Source: Deltaproteobacteria bacterium
GTDB taxonomy: Bacteria > Myxococcota_A > UBA796 > GCA-2862545
Direction of reading: 5' to 3'
Assembly: GCA_006226595.1 (NCBI GenBank)
Contig: SBGP01000009.1
Span: forward strand, 91,483 to 155,482
DNA length: 64,000 nt
Shown: positions 41,930 to 50,816 of the stretch, one piece after another
How positions within the stretch are numbered: the stretch's first letter is position 1
How the letters are laid out: each line of letters opens with the position of its first letter
Notes under the pieces: model-generated
Told to the model about the DNA's origin: nothing
The model's database searches: none
What the model saw: the letters and a program-made list of their open reading frames with translations, nothing else
Program-made: the position numbers and the translations under genes

Positions 41930-43374
41930 TTTGCACCTCCCGCGGGCTCGACGACCGTCGACAGCGGACGCTGCGGCAGGGCGCGGAACGTCGCCTCGGC
42001 GGTCTCCTCGACGAAGGCGCGCACGAGGTTCGCGGCGACGGTGCTGCGATACCAGGCGCTGCCGCGGTGATCGGAGAGCGGCGAGAACTGCTGGGCGAGC
42101 AGCGGGAGCACCGCCTCGACCGCCGCTTCGGTCCACGGCTCGCCGACGAGCGCGCCCTCGAGCAGGGTCGCCCGCGCCGGCGTCGCGGCCATGCCGCCAA
42201 AGCCGAGGCGGACCGCGGAGACGCGACCGTCGACGAGCTCGACGCGAGCCCCGAGGGCGACGGCACTGATGTCCATCTCACGGCGTCGCGACACCTTGAA
42301 GGCCGCGGTCCTCGCGCCATTGGCCAGCGGCGGCACGCGCACGGCGGCGAGCACCTCGCCGGGGGCGAGCGCGGTCTTGCGGTAGTCGAGGAAGAACTCG
42401 GAGAGCGGCAGCAGGCGCTCCCCTCCCCGGCTGCGCAGCACGACCTCGGCATCGAGGGCGAGCAGGACCGGGGCCATGTCGCCGATGGGCGAGGCGTTGC
42501 ACAGGTTGCCACCCAGGGTGGCCCGGTGCTTGATCTGGCGCGAGCCGAAGAAGCGGAGCATGCGCGCGACCACCGGCAGGGCGTCGCTCGCGAAGGCCTC
42601 GAGGTCGGTGAGGGGCACGGCGGCGCCGATGTGCGCGGTACCGTCGTCCTCGACCCGCAGGTCCTTGAAGCCCGGCAGGCCCTCGACGCTGACCAGGTCG
42701 GCGAAGCGCTGTCCGCGCTGGGTGACGAGCAGACCGAGGTCCGTGGCGCCACAGACCACCCGCGCCCCGCGCTCGACCGCATCGAACAGCGGGCCGAACT
42801 CGGTCGGCGCCGCCCAGCGCTCGTCCTGGCGCTCCCAGCTCGCGGCCTGCCAGCCACCCGACTCGGCGAGACGCGCAGCGAAGCGGTCCTTGGGGCGGCA
42901 GCCGCCGACGGCGGCCACCGCTTCCTTGATCGGGCGGTAGCCAGTGCAGCGGCAGAGGTTGCCGCACATCTGGTCGTCGCGCGCGGCCTCGTCATCGAGG
43001 TCCCCGCGGTAGCAGGCCTCGAACAGGCTCATCACCACGCCGGGCGTGCAGTAGCCGCACTGTGACGCGAGTCGCTCGACGACCGCGGCCTGCGCCGGGT
43101 GAAGGCCCTCGCCATCCGCGAGGCCCTCGACGGTAACCAGCTCGCGTCCGTGGACCATCGGGAGCAAGGTCAGGCAGCTGTTGATCGCGCGCCACACGGG
43201 GCCGTTGGCCCCCTCGGTGTCGAGCATCGCGACCGTGCAGGCCCCGCAGTCTCCCTCGGCGCAGCCTTCCTTGGTGCCGGTGAGAGCCAGGTCCTGGCGC
43301 AGGTAGTCGAGCAGCGTGGTGTTCGGCGAAGCCTGTGCCTCCACCGTGCGCCCGTTGAGCGTGAACCGAATCAA
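41926..43374 (-). CDS. xdhA: Xanthine dehydrogenase FeS/FAD subunit
   Basis: A 482-aa small subunit fused from iron-sulfur and FAD domains. The plant-type 2Fe-2S site is Cys38, Cys43, Cys46 (GCAEGDCGAC) and the second cluster CGYCTPG...CRCTGY is near residues 113-150. FAD domain from about 170 to 480 (HIGAAVPL, RATLGGNLCNASPIGD). The start is a TTG at 43372-43374, with GGAGG at 5-6 bp, the only position giving a properly short N-terminus before the ferredoxin fold. Together with xdhB it forms urate from xanthine, feeding PuuD at the other purine locus. Confidence 0.9.
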   Translation of the reverse strand: MIRFTLNGRTVEAQASPNTTLLDYLRQDLALTGTKEGCAEGDCGACTVAMLDTEGANGPVWRAINSCLTLLPMVHGRELVTVEGLADGEGLHPAQAAVVERLASQCGYCTPGVVMSLFEACYRGDLDDEAARDDQMCGNLCRCTGYRPIKEAVAAVGGCRPKDRFAARLAESGGWQAASWERQDERWAAPTEFGPLFDAVERGARVVCGATDLGLLVTQRGQRFADLVSVEGLPGFKDLRVEDDGTAHIGAAVPLTDLEAFASDALPVVARMLRFFGSRQIKHRATLGGNLCNASPIGDMAPVLLALDAEVVLRSRGGERLLPLSEFFLDYRKTALAPGEVLAAVRVPPLANGARTAAFKVSRRREMDISAVALGARVELVDGRVSAVRLGFGGMAATPARATLLEGALVGEPWTEAAVEAVLPLLAQQFSPLSDHRGSAWYRSTVAANLVRAFVEETAEATFRALPQRPLSTVVEPAGGAK

Positions 43375-43449
43375 CGCGTCCTCCGAAGTCGTCCGCCATC
43401 CTACCCCGGTGCGCGTAGGAGCCCACTCCCCTCGTCGGGCCCAAACGAA

Positions 43450-43479
43450 AGCGGGCGCAGTCCGAAGACCACGCCCGCT
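43450..43479 (-). terminator. Intrinsic terminator downstream of the lipoprotein gene
   Basis: On the minus strand the arms AGCGGGCG and CGCCCGCT form a perfect 8-bp stem around a 14-nt loop, followed by a T-rich tract (TTTCGTTT). It lies 20-49 bp past the stop codon at 43499 and separates that gene from xdhA. Confidence 0.78.
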
Positions 43480-43498
43480 GCCAGTTCCGCGTCGATGC

Positions 43499-44452
43499 CT
43501 ACTCGATGAGGCTGGACGGGAGCCAGGTGTAGACCTCGTAGAAGTGCACCTCGCCCTCGCGAACCAGGGCGATCTGGCCACCACCCTCGGAGGCGGCGAG
43601 CTGCTGGTTGCCGTCGGGGGTGCCCATCTCGGAGGTGATCTCGCCGGTGAGGCCGTCGAGCACGAACACCGAGCCGGTGCCGTCGTCGAACGCCACGGTG
43701 ACGAGCGCACTCATGCGGTCGCCGAAGTCCTCGATGTCGGTCACGGCGCCCATCAGGTCGGTGCGCCACACGACGTTGCCATCGAAGTCCATGGCCCGGA
43801 CCTCGGTCTCGCCGCGGATGGCCGCGTACACGAGCTCGGTCGAGGAGTCGAAGACCATGAGGTCGGCGCCCTCGTCGATCATCGGCTCGACGGTGTCGGC
43901 GACCGGGGTCGCGATGCTGATGCCATCGGCGGTGCCAACGAGGGTGTTGCCGGTGACGGGGTCAGCGGCGATGGCCGGGGTAGCCTCGCAGACGCTGGGC
44001 TTCAGGGTCGCGGCCACGTCATCCCCGTAGCCGGCCCACTCGATGAGGCAGCCGGTGGAGGTCTCGCCGAAGGCGACGGCACCATCGTCGGTGGCGACGG
44101 CCTGGGTCCAGTTGGCGTGCGCGTTGGACGCCGGAATGTCCTGGTCCTGGCCCATGGTCGCCGGGTTCCGGTCGACGATGTGGAAGCCGTCGTCGGAGGT
44201 GACCACGACCTTGCCGTTCTCGACGTCGTGGATGGTGTCCTCGGAGCCCGCGTAGTCGTAGTCCGTGCTGACGCCGGCGTAGCTGGTGTCGACGTCGCAG
44301 GTCGTGCCGCTCATGCCGACGCGGGCGTAGTCGCCGTCCTGCAGGGCCACGCCGCGCGTGCTCTGGTGCAGCGTCGAGGTGTGGGCGAACTGAAGGCCGC
44401 CGTCACAGGCGGCGAGCATCGTGAGGGCAGCGATGAAGGTGGCGTTGCGCAT
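43499..44452 (-). CDS. Lipoprotein of unknown function, propeller-like
   Basis: A 317-aa predicted lipoprotein. Starting at ATG 44452 (MRNATFIAAL, GGAG at about 9 bp), the signal peptide has lipobox LAAC-D with lipidated Cys about 16. The mature part consists of repeated beta blocks (VASDDGFHIVDR, YAAIRGETEVRAMDFDGNVVWRTDL, VFVLDGLTGEIT) that look like an eight-bladed YVTN/PQQ-type propeller. Function not recognised. It has its own terminator and a distinctive AT-rich upstream region with a perfect inverted repeat. Confidence 0.82.
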   Translation of the reverse strand: MRNATFIAALTMLAACDGGLQFAHTSTLHQSTRGVALQDGDYARVGMSGTTCDVDTSYAGVSTDYDYAGSEDTIHDVENGKVVVTSDDGFHIVDRNPATMGQDQDIPASNAHANWTQAVATDDGAVAFGETSTGCLIEWAGYGDDVAATLKPSVCEATPAIAADPVTGNTLVGTADGISIATPVADTVEPMIDEGADLMVFDSSTELVYAAIRGETEVRAMDFDGNVVWRTDLMGAVTDIEDFGDRMSALVTVAFDDGTGSVFVLDGLTGEITSEMGTPDGNQQLAASEGGGQIALVREGEVHFYEVYTWLPSSLIE

Positions 44453-44511
44453 GGGGAACTCCGAAACTGGATGACAACATGCCTTACGTCTGGGGTTCTG
44501 CGCCATTCAAT

Positions 44512-44538
44512 GAAATTCGATTTTTTTGGTCGAATTTC
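44512..44538. repeat. AT-rich inverted repeat between lipoprotein and beta-barrel genes
   Basis: GAAATTCGA (44512-44520) and TCGAATTTC (44530-44538) are perfect 9-bp inverted repeats around a loop of seven T and two G. It lies in the 211-bp gap between divergent starts at 44452 and 44664 and is far lower in GC than its surroundings. It could be a regulator site or a structured 5' leader; no termination role fits since genes run away from it. Confidence 0.5.
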
Positions 44539-44663
44539 CTGAGAGACCGTCGCCATCGGGCGATTCGCGTCTTCAGCGATCTCGTCACAATCCGTCGATT
44601 CCGGGCTCAGCACTCGCGGACCCCCGAGATGCGTCCCGTCGCCCGCGGGGGTAAGGTCGGCAA

Positions 44664-45410
44664 ATGCCGCTGCCCCTTCTCCCTCCCCCGCCGCTCCCGC
44701 ACCTCGTCGCTCCCGCCCCCGAACCGGAGGTCTCCGCCGAAGCCGAGGCCCCGGCCGACCCTGGCCATGCCCCCGCCGCCTTCAACCCGGGCACCCTCGA
44801 GATCAAGGTCCGCACCGCGTTCAACGGCGCCGGCTACAGCCCGTTCTCGCTGATCGGCGCCTTCCTGTCGTGGACGGAGTTCCAGGTCGCGGTCGATGGC
44901 GGCGTGTTCCAGCGCGGCGACCTCGCCATCGGCCTCGGTGCCGAGGGCTTCTACGGCCAGCCGTGGTTCCTGCAGCTGCTGTCCCGCGCGGTGGTGGGCG
45001 CCACCACCGGGGAGACGCTCCGCTGGCGGCTGATCGAGACCGGCGTCGCGGGACGCGTCACCTTCCACTATGCGGGACTCGAGGTCCTCGACCCCTACGT
45101 GGTCGCCCTCGCCGGACCGTCGCTGACCCGCTTCCGCGCCAAGGTCACGGCCGGCGACACCCGGGCCGAAGGCCGCTTCGCGACGGCCGGACTTCGCATG
45201 GGTGCGGGCGGCGGCATCGCGGGGGCCTCCGCGAACGGCTTCGTGGCCGGCGCCGAGCTGCGCTACCTCGCGGGGATCCGCTTCCAGACCACCGAGTCGG
45301 TGGTGCTCACCGACGCGGACGGCACGTCGGTGGACGTGTTCGAGTGGTCCTCGACCCAGTCGCCACCCGCGGGCTTCTCGTGGGTGTTCTGGGCCGGCTA
45401 CCGGTTCTAG
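44664..45410 (+). CDS. Outer-membrane beta-barrel-like protein
   Basis: A 248-aa protein. The start at ATG 44664 (TAAGG upstream) gives a hydrophobic, Pro-rich N-terminus and a Glu/Ala linker, then alternating aromatic/polar strands (IKVRTAFNGAGYSPF, FQVAVDGGVFQRGDLAIGLGAEGF, WVFWAGYRF) with a C-terminal Phe, the hallmark of outer-membrane beta-barrels. The signal peptide is unusual (PLPLLPPPPLPHL), and a longer N-terminus may exist. No specific family recognised. Confidence 0.72.
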   Translation: MPLPLLPPPPLPHLVAPAPEPEVSAEAEAPADPGHAPAAFNPGTLEIKVRTAFNGAGYSPFSLIGAFLSWTEFQVAVDGGVFQRGDLAIGLGAEGFYGQPWFLQLLSRAVVGATTGETLRWRLIETGVAGRVTFHYAGLEVLDPYVVALAGPSLTRFRAKVTAGDTRAEGRFATAGLRMGAGGGIAGASANGFVAGAELRYLAGIRFQTTESVVLTDADGTSVDVFEWSSTQSPPAGFSWVFWAGYRF

Positions 45411-45416
45411 GGCCGC

Positions 45417-46517
45417 TCAGCCCTGGTCGATCGCGATGACCAGGAAGCTGACGACGCCCGCGGCAATCGCGCCGAGCAAGGCGGCGGCGAGGTCGTAGAG
45501 AGCCGGCGGCGGCGCCTCCTGCTGGTACACGACCTGATGGGCCGGTGCCGGGGGCGACGTGCGGCTGGGACTCTGCGAGCCCTGCGGCATCGGCGGCGGG
45601 CCGATGGACGGGCCAATCGACGGCATGAGGCTCGGCGCGCCCATCGCGATCGGGGCCGGCGGCGCCAGCGACGGCGCATCGCCCTCTTCCTCGACCTCCC
45701 ACTCGTCGCGAGCGGCATCGAGCCAGCCGAGCAGCGCGTAGTGGTCCTTGAGTCGGTTTCGCGGGTCGGGCTGCGTCGACTTGCGGACGAGACCCGCGAG
45801 CCAGTGCGGCACCTGGTCCCCGGGATCGAGCACCTTGTCGCGGGACTTCCATACCTGGGCGCGAGCCCGGGGGTCCGCGGAGGTGTCCATCATCGCCGCG
45901 GGGAAGGCCGAGCGACCGGTGACCGCCTCGTAGAGGATGACGCCGGTGGAGTAGAGGTCCGCGCGGTGCCCGTGATCCGTGTAGCGACGGAGCACCTCGG
46001 GGGCGACGTAGGCGAGCGGACCGAAGGTGGGGTCCTCGATGTCGCGGAGCGCGGAGAGCGTGAGCGCGTGCTCGAAGCCGATCAGGTGCACCTGGTCGTC
46101 ATCCGCGATGACCACCTTCTCGGGGTTGATGTCGCGGTGGATCCAGCCCTGCTCGTGCACGTGAGCGATGGCCTCGCCCAAGCGCTCGAAGATGCGGGCC
46201 GCACGAAACACGTCGAGCGGCTCGAAGGCGATGATGTCGCCGATGGTTCGCCCTTCGAAGGGCTCGGTCACGATCCAGGCCTCGCCCTCGCGGGTCTGGC
46301 CCTGGTCGAGGAGGCTCGGAATGCTCGGATGGTCGAAGGCGCGCAGCGCCTCGCCGGCACGGTCCGCCGCGGCACGACCCTCGTCGCCCTTGGCGAACAG
46401 CCGGAGCACGCCGTGGGTGTCTCCGCGCGTGTTCACGACCCGAAGGAGACGACTCTCTCCCGGAAGGGCCATGTCCTCGACAATCCAGTCCCCTTCACGA
46501 TCTCCGACCGAGAGCAT
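45417..46517 (-). CDS. Membrane-anchored Ser/Thr pseudokinase
   Basis: A 366-aa protein with a kinase-like fold (about residues 8-280), a Pro/Ser-rich linker and one C-terminal transmembrane helix (about 342-362). Catalytic residues are missing: no Gly-rich loop, the VAIK Lys is replaced (GVLRLF), the Asn of the HRDxxxxN loop is Lys134, and DFG reads GFE (147-149). HRD itself (127-129) remains. It is therefore probably a pseudokinase scaffold or allosteric partner rather than an active enzyme. The start ATG 46517 shares its A with the stop of the upstream small membrane protein, so they are translationally coupled. Confidence 0.88.
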   Translation of the reverse strand: MLSVGDREGDWIVEDMALPGESRLLRVVNTRGDTHGVLRLFAKGDEGRAAADRAGEALRAFDHPSIPSLLDQGQTREGEAWIVTEPFEGRTIGDIIAFEPLDVFRAARIFERLGEAIAHVHEQGWIHRDINPEKVVIADDDQVHLIGFEHALTLSALRDIEDPTFGPLAYVAPEVLRRYTDHGHRADLYSTGVILYEAVTGRSAFPAAMMDTSADPRARAQVWKSRDKVLDPGDQVPHWLAGLVRKSTQPDPRNRLKDHYALLGWLDAARDEWEVEEEGDAPSLAPPAPIAMGAPSLMPSIGPSIGPPPMPQGSQSPSRTSPPAPAHQVVYQQEAPPPALYDLAAALLGAIAAGVVSFLVIAIDQG

Positions 46518-46774
46518 CAGTGTGCCTCTCCGTGAACGGGGGCAGGGCTGGGCGCGTCACCGGGCGCGGGTCGCAGCACGAGGAACCAGGTCCCAAGAAT
46601 GATCGAAGTGGTGGCGAGGAAGCTTGCCGTGAACAGCATCAACAGCCGCGTAAACGCCGGACCTCCCCAGGGAACGGGGACGACCTCCGTCTGCGGCGCT
46701 CGGGCGTGTTGTGGCTTGCTGCCGGTCGACCCTTCGGGATGCTCCGCGGGTGCGAGCGACGAACGTGGCTCCAA
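46517..46774 (-). CDS. Small single-span membrane protein
   Basis: An 85-aa protein with a Pro/Ser/Glu-rich N-terminus, one hydrophobic segment (about 44-66: LLMLFTASFLATTSIILGTWF) and a Pro-rich end. The only plausible start is TTG at 46772-46774, directly preceded at 4-5 bp by the strong Shine-Dalgarno AAGGAGG. Its stop overlaps the pseudokinase start (TGATG), so it is made together with it and could be its membrane partner. No family recognised. Confidence 0.72.
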   Translation of the reverse strand: MEPRSSLAPAEHPEGSTGSKPQHARAPQTEVVPVPWGGPAFTRLLMLFTASFLATTSIILGTWFLVLRPAPGDAPSPAPVHGEAH

Positions 46775-46995
46775 TCAGCCTCCTTCCACAGAATACGATA
46801 ATGGAAAAGGCCCCTGGGACGCAACGGAGGATGGTTGTCACATTTCGCGACACAGGTGGGCGGAACCCGCAGTTTGCCCCTTTCCAGGGCCACTCCAGAG
46901 CCAACCGAATGGCCGCGTAAGCGCGATTCCGTGAACTTTTCGCGAGTGCGCATCCAGGTGAATCCGAGCGTGACAGAAGTGCACAAGGGGGTCGC

Positions 46996-47862
46996 ATGAG
47001 GGTTTCGCTCGCCCATGACGTGATTGGTCAGGGACCGACGACGGTGCTGATGCTGATGGGCATCGGAGCCCCGCGGCTGCTGTGGCCGCTGCCGCTCCTC
47101 GAGTGCATCGCGGACGCCGGGTACCGCGTCGTTCGCTGCGACAATCGGGACTGTGGCGACTCGCCCAAGGTCGACGCGCCCGCGCCGTCGCCGATGCGCA
47201 GCATCCTCGGGAGCGTGGTCGGCCTCCCCTCCCCCGCGCCCTACAGCCTCTCGGACATGGCGGGAGATGCGGTCGGGCTGCTCGACGAGCTCGGCGTCGA
47301 GCGCGCCCACGTGGTCGGCGCGTCGATGGGCGGCATGATTGCGCAGACCCTCGCCGTCGAGCACCCGGATCGGGTGCAGTCGCTGACCTCGATGATGTCG
47401 AGCACCGGTGCGCGCCGCCTCGGCATGCCCGGCATCAAGGCCCTGCGCACCATCACCCGCCAGCGGAGCGCCTCGTCTCCCGAGGAGCAGCGCGAGCGCC
47501 TGCTCGAGCTCACCACCGTGCTCGGCAGCGGTCGCTTCGCACCGGACGTGGAGCGCATCGACTACGTGGCATCCGCAAGCTGGGAGCAGTCGACCTCGTC
47601 GGAAGCCCTGCACCGACAGCTCGCTGCCGTGCTCGCGATGGGTCGTCGCACACCCTCGCTCCGCCGCATCCAGGCTCCGACCCTGGTGCTGCACGGCGCC
47701 CAGGACCCGCTGTTCCCTCCGCGCTTCGCACGCGCCCAGGCTCGCGCGATTCCCGGAGCACAGCTGCACTTCGTGGACGGCATGGGACACGACATGCCGG
47801 CACCGCTGTGGCCCGAGATCGCCGGCCGCATCGTGCGCCACCTGCGCGAGGCCGAGGCCTAG
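46996..47862 (+). CDS. Alpha/beta-hydrolase
   Basis: A 288-aa alpha/beta-hydrolase fold protein. Triad: nucleophile Ser in GASMGG (about residue 112), Asp in HGAQDPLF (about 236) and His in GMGHDMP (about 264); oxyanion-loop region LMGIGAPR near 22. The pattern and length are as in esterase/epoxide-hydrolase-like enzymes; the substrate is unknown. AAGGGGG lies just before ATG 46996. It is divergent from the pseudokinase operon across 221 bp that hold no other gene. Confidence 0.88.
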   Translation: MRVSLAHDVIGQGPTTVLMLMGIGAPRLLWPLPLLECIADAGYRVVRCDNRDCGDSPKVDAPAPSPMRSILGSVVGLPSPAPYSLSDMAGDAVGLLDELGVERAHVVGASMGGMIAQTLAVEHPDRVQSLTSMMSSTGARRLGMPGIKALRTITRQRSASSPEEQRERLLELTTVLGSGRFAPDVERIDYVASASWEQSTSSEALHRQLAAVLAMGRRTPSLRRIQAPTLVLHGAQDPLFPPRFARAQARAIPGAQLHFVDGMGHDMPAPLWPEIAGRIVRHLREAEA

Positions 47863-47993
47863 TCCTCTCACCCTGAAGTCGTGTCCGGGTTTGCAGCGCA
47901 CGCCGCCCACGGCGGCCGGCCCTGGCAACATGCTTCGTGGGCTCGGCCACGCCGGGCGACGCCCCCCGGCATCCGCACCTCGGGCTGTGGGGA

Positions 47994-49679
47994 CTAGCCG
48001 CCCTTCACCAGGTTCCAGGGAAGCTTCTTCTTGCCGGCCAGGTAGGTGCCGCTCATCGAGAGCCCGCCGACCACGCCGTCCAGTGCGAAGGTGCCAGCGC
48101 GGATCTTGACCACGCCCGACTTCGCGTCGATCGAGCCCTCGGCGGGGAGCGTTCTCGGCGTCGCCCCCAGGTAGAAGGTCAGCTCGCCGGAGAGTGCACC
48201 GCCCGCGAGCGAGTCGATGCGCAGCTCGAGCGGCTTGCCGCTGGCCTCGCCCGCCCAGGTCCCGACCAGCGCGTCCATGTTCTTCACCGCGAGCGTCGGC
48301 TCCGGCGCGGGCGCGGGCGCGACCACGGGTTCGGGGGCAGGCACCGGAGCGGGCGCGACCGGCTCGGGAGCCGGGGCCACGGGCTCGGGCGTCGGCTCGG
48401 GTGCAGGTACCGGGGCCACCTCGGTCGGCTGTGGACTCGGCGAGGGGGCGGGTCCTGGCTTCGGCGCGACGGCGGCCGGCTCGACCTGAGCAGGCTCGGG
48501 CTCGACCGCCACGGGCTCCGGGGACGGTGTGGGCACGGCGACGGGCGCTGGCGCCGGCGCCACCACCGCCACCGGCTCGGGCTCGGGCGGCACCTCGGGC
48601 TCGCTCATGCTCGCGTACAGCGCCAGCAGGCCCGCGAGCGCCGCGAGGCCGCCACCGACGCCGACTCCGACCATGAGCAACGCCGCGCTCTGGCGGTGCC
48701 CCGGCGACGTCGTCGGCGAGCTCGAGGCCGGCTCGTCCTCAGGCACGAAGGTGTCCACCGACGGCGCCGGACGCGGCGGAATCGATGGGTTGGCCCCCTC
48801 CAGGGAGAGCGGACCGCCCACGTGCTGGCCGGTGACCAGGGCGAGCAGCTGCGGCCGGTCCGGGTACAGCGCCCTGGCGAACGCCCGGCAGTCCTCGAAG
48901 CGCGACTCACGGTCGCGGGCCAACGACTGGTGGATGGCCTGGGACACGTGGTCGTCCAGCGCCTCCACGAGCTCGTCGATGGGCGTCACCTCGCCCTCGA
49001 GCGTCGAGCGCACCGAGACCTCGCCGTGCTCGTCGGCAAACGCGCGTCGGCCGGTGAGCATCTCGTAGAGGATCGCGCCGAGCGCGAACACGTCCGCGCG
49101 CCGATCCGCGTCCGCGGAGTCGAGGATCTGCTCGGGCGCCAGGTAGCCCGGAGTGCCCATGGTCACGCCCGCCGCGGTCCGACCGCCCTGCATGTCCTGG
49201 ACGACCTTGGCGATGCCGAAGTCGGCGACCTTCGGGAGGATGCCCGAGGAACTGCGCGCGAGCATCACGTTCGCAGGCTTCAGATCGCGATGCAGCACGC
49301 CGGCGTCGTGCGCCGCGGTGACTCCCGCGAGAATGGCCGCGAACAGCGGCAGCGCGTCTCCCGGCGGGAGCGGCGCGGCCCGCGCGACGAAGTCCTCGAG
49401 CGACTCGTGGTCGACGTACTCCATGAGCAGACCGACCTGCCCGTCGTGACGCACGAGATCGGTGACGGAGACGACGTTCGGGTGCCGCAGCTGGGCCTGG
49501 ATCCGCCCCTCGAGAAGCAGCCGTTCCTCGAGCTGCTTCTTCTTCCACACGAGCAACTTCAGCGCGTGCAGCGAGCCCAGCTCGGCGTGACGGACGCGGT
49601 AGACCTCCGCGAGCCCGCCCTGACCGATGAGGGCCTCGACGACGAAGCGCCCGTCGACGAGCGCGCCGGGCTCTAGCAT
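47994..49679 (-). CDS. Transmembrane Ser/Thr kinase with external beta-domain
   Basis: A 561-aa kinase. The kinase domain (about 10-270) is complete: Gly loop GQGGLAEVY, Lys41 (HALKLL), HRD 130-132, DFG 153-155, GTPGYLAPE. After a linker, one transmembrane helix about 335-357 leads to a long extracytoplasmic stalk of Pro/Ala/Glu/Val repeats (360-455) and a C-terminal domain (about 456-561) with a lipocalin-like GTWAGEASGKPLELRI strand pattern. The external part could sense a ligand. Start ATG 49679 has GAGG upstream; it lies 7 bp after the stop of the beta-barrel gene, forming an operon with it. Confidence 0.9.
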   Translation of the reverse strand: MLEPGALVDGRFVVEALIGQGGLAEVYRVRHAELGSLHALKLLVWKKKQLEERLLLEGRIQAQLRHPNVVSVTDLVRHDGQVGLLMEYVDHESLEDFVARAAPLPPGDALPLFAAILAGVTAAHDAGVLHRDLKPANVMLARSSSGILPKVADFGIAKVVQDMQGGRTAAGVTMGTPGYLAPEQILDSADADRRADVFALGAILYEMLTGRRAFADEHGEVSVRSTLEGEVTPIDELVEALDDHVSQAIHQSLARDRESRFEDCRAFARALYPDRPQLLALVTGQHVGGPLSLEGANPSIPPRPAPSVDTFVPEDEPASSSPTTSPGHRQSAALLMVGVGVGGGLAALAGLLALYASMSEPEVPPEPEPVAVVAPAPAPVAVPTPSPEPVAVEPEPAQVEPAAVAPKPGPAPSPSPQPTEVAPVPAPEPTPEPVAPAPEPVAPAPVPAPEPVVAPAPAPEPTLAVKNMDALVGTWAGEASGKPLELRIDSLAGGALSGELTFYLGATPRTLPAEGSIDAKSGVVKIRAGTFALDGVVGGLSMSGTYLAGKKKLPWNLVKGG

Positions 49680-49686
49680 CGGAGCC

Positions 49687-50646
49687 TCACGAGCGGTCCT
49701 TGGTGAACAGGCCGTTCAGGGAGATGCCCATGCTCACGGTGAACGTGTTCGGGTTGTTCACCGGAGCCACCGTCTGCAGGACCGACGCCGAGAACGCGGC
49801 CTTGGCGCCGTCGCGGACGATGATCTTGCCGCCGACCCGCGGTGCGAGCACCCGCAGGGCGCCGAAGCGGTCCGGGTCGGAGGCGTCGACCTCTCCGAAG
49901 TCGAGACCGAAGGGCCGCCAGTACACGCTCACCGAAGGGCCGAAGGACACGTCCGCCGCGGACATGGGTGCGAAGAGCACGTCGCTCGCGAACTGGAAGT
50001 CCGAGCCGGGCGCCGAGAGATCGCCCTCCGCCTGCGGAAAGGTGCGCGTGTTCGGGATGCGGTACAGGCCAGTCACGTCGAGGTGGCCCGACCAGTAGCC
50101 GCTGCCGAGCCCACCGATGCGTCCCACGGACACGAAGCCACCGAGGTCGGTCGTGCCCTCGCCGAGGTTGGTGAGGCGCGCTCGGGTCTCGTGCGTGAGC
50201 CCGCCGAACCGCGCGTGAGCCCCTGTGGCCACCGACACGGGCGATCCGGTGAGCTCGTCGACGAGCAGCAGCTTGAGGCGTCCCTCGATGACCCCGACGC
50301 CCTGGGTCGTGCGGCACTCGCCGAGGCCGAGTGCGCCGCAGGGCCCGAGGTCGTCGCGGGCAACCCAGGCCCGGGACCACGGGACCCACCCCTCGACCTC
50401 GACGCGGGTGCCGAGCCCGTAGGTAAGCCCCGCTTTCGCGGTGAAGGTGGTGATGCGCGCGTCGACGTCGATGACCTGGCGCTCGCCGTCGATGGTGGCG
50501 ATCAGCTTGTCGATCCGCTGCGAATCCAGGCCCACGTACAGCGACTGGTCGCCGCGTCCGAGCACCCACGGTCCGCTGCCGGCCATCGCCGGCGTGGCGA
50601 GGGACAGGGCCGCAGCCATGGCGATGAGCGAGCCCTTGCGCGTCAC
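49687..50646 (-). CDS. Outer-membrane beta-barrel-like protein
   Basis: A 319-aa protein with a standard signal peptide (LIAMAAALSLATPAMA, cleavage about 22) and strongly alternating beta strands ending in an aromatic-rich C-terminal region (SVSVYWRPFGLDF, FTVSMGISLNGLF), consistent with an outer-membrane barrel. The start is GTG at 50644-50646 with GGAGG 4 bp upstream. It is the first gene of an operon with the transmembrane kinase, so the kinase may monitor the outer membrane. Family not recognised. Confidence 0.78.
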   Translation of the reverse strand: MTRKGSLIAMAAALSLATPAMAGSGPWVLGRGDQSLYVGLDSQRIDKLIATIDGERQVIDVDARITTFTAKAGLTYGLGTRVEVEGWVPWSRAWVARDDLGPCGALGLGECRTTQGVGVIEGRLKLLLVDELTGSPVSVATGAHARFGGLTHETRARLTNLGEGTTDLGGFVSVGRIGGLGSGYWSGHLDVTGLYRIPNTRTFPQAEGDLSAPGSDFQFASDVLFAPMSAADVSFGPSVSVYWRPFGLDFGEVDASDPDRFGALRVLAPRVGGKIIVRDGAKAAFSASVLQTVAPVNNPNTFTVSMGISLNGLFTKDRS

Positions 50647-50816
50647 GCGTCCTCCAGAGTGCAGAGCCTACCCGATGCGAGGCATCGCGGTGCGCCGTAC
50701 GTGCCAGGGTCCGCGCGCCGCGCCGACCGTTACGGCGATCCCGCCGAAGACACCATCCCATCGCGATCCACTGCGGAGGGATTGGCTGCGCCGCCTCACG
50801 TGTAGTACGCGTAAGT

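Noticed and set aside
39635..42070. An 811-residue plus-strand frame opposite xdhB
   Set aside because: It is the antisense shadow of xdhB, which has all XDH active-site residues.
44512..44538. Reading the AT-rich inverted repeat as a terminator
   Set aside because: The flanking genes are transcribed away from it, and the T run is in the loop, not after the stem.
46836..46852. TGTC...GACA partial palindrome upstream of the alpha/beta-hydrolase gene
   Set aside because: Only the outer four bases and a few inner positions pair; too weak to call an operator.
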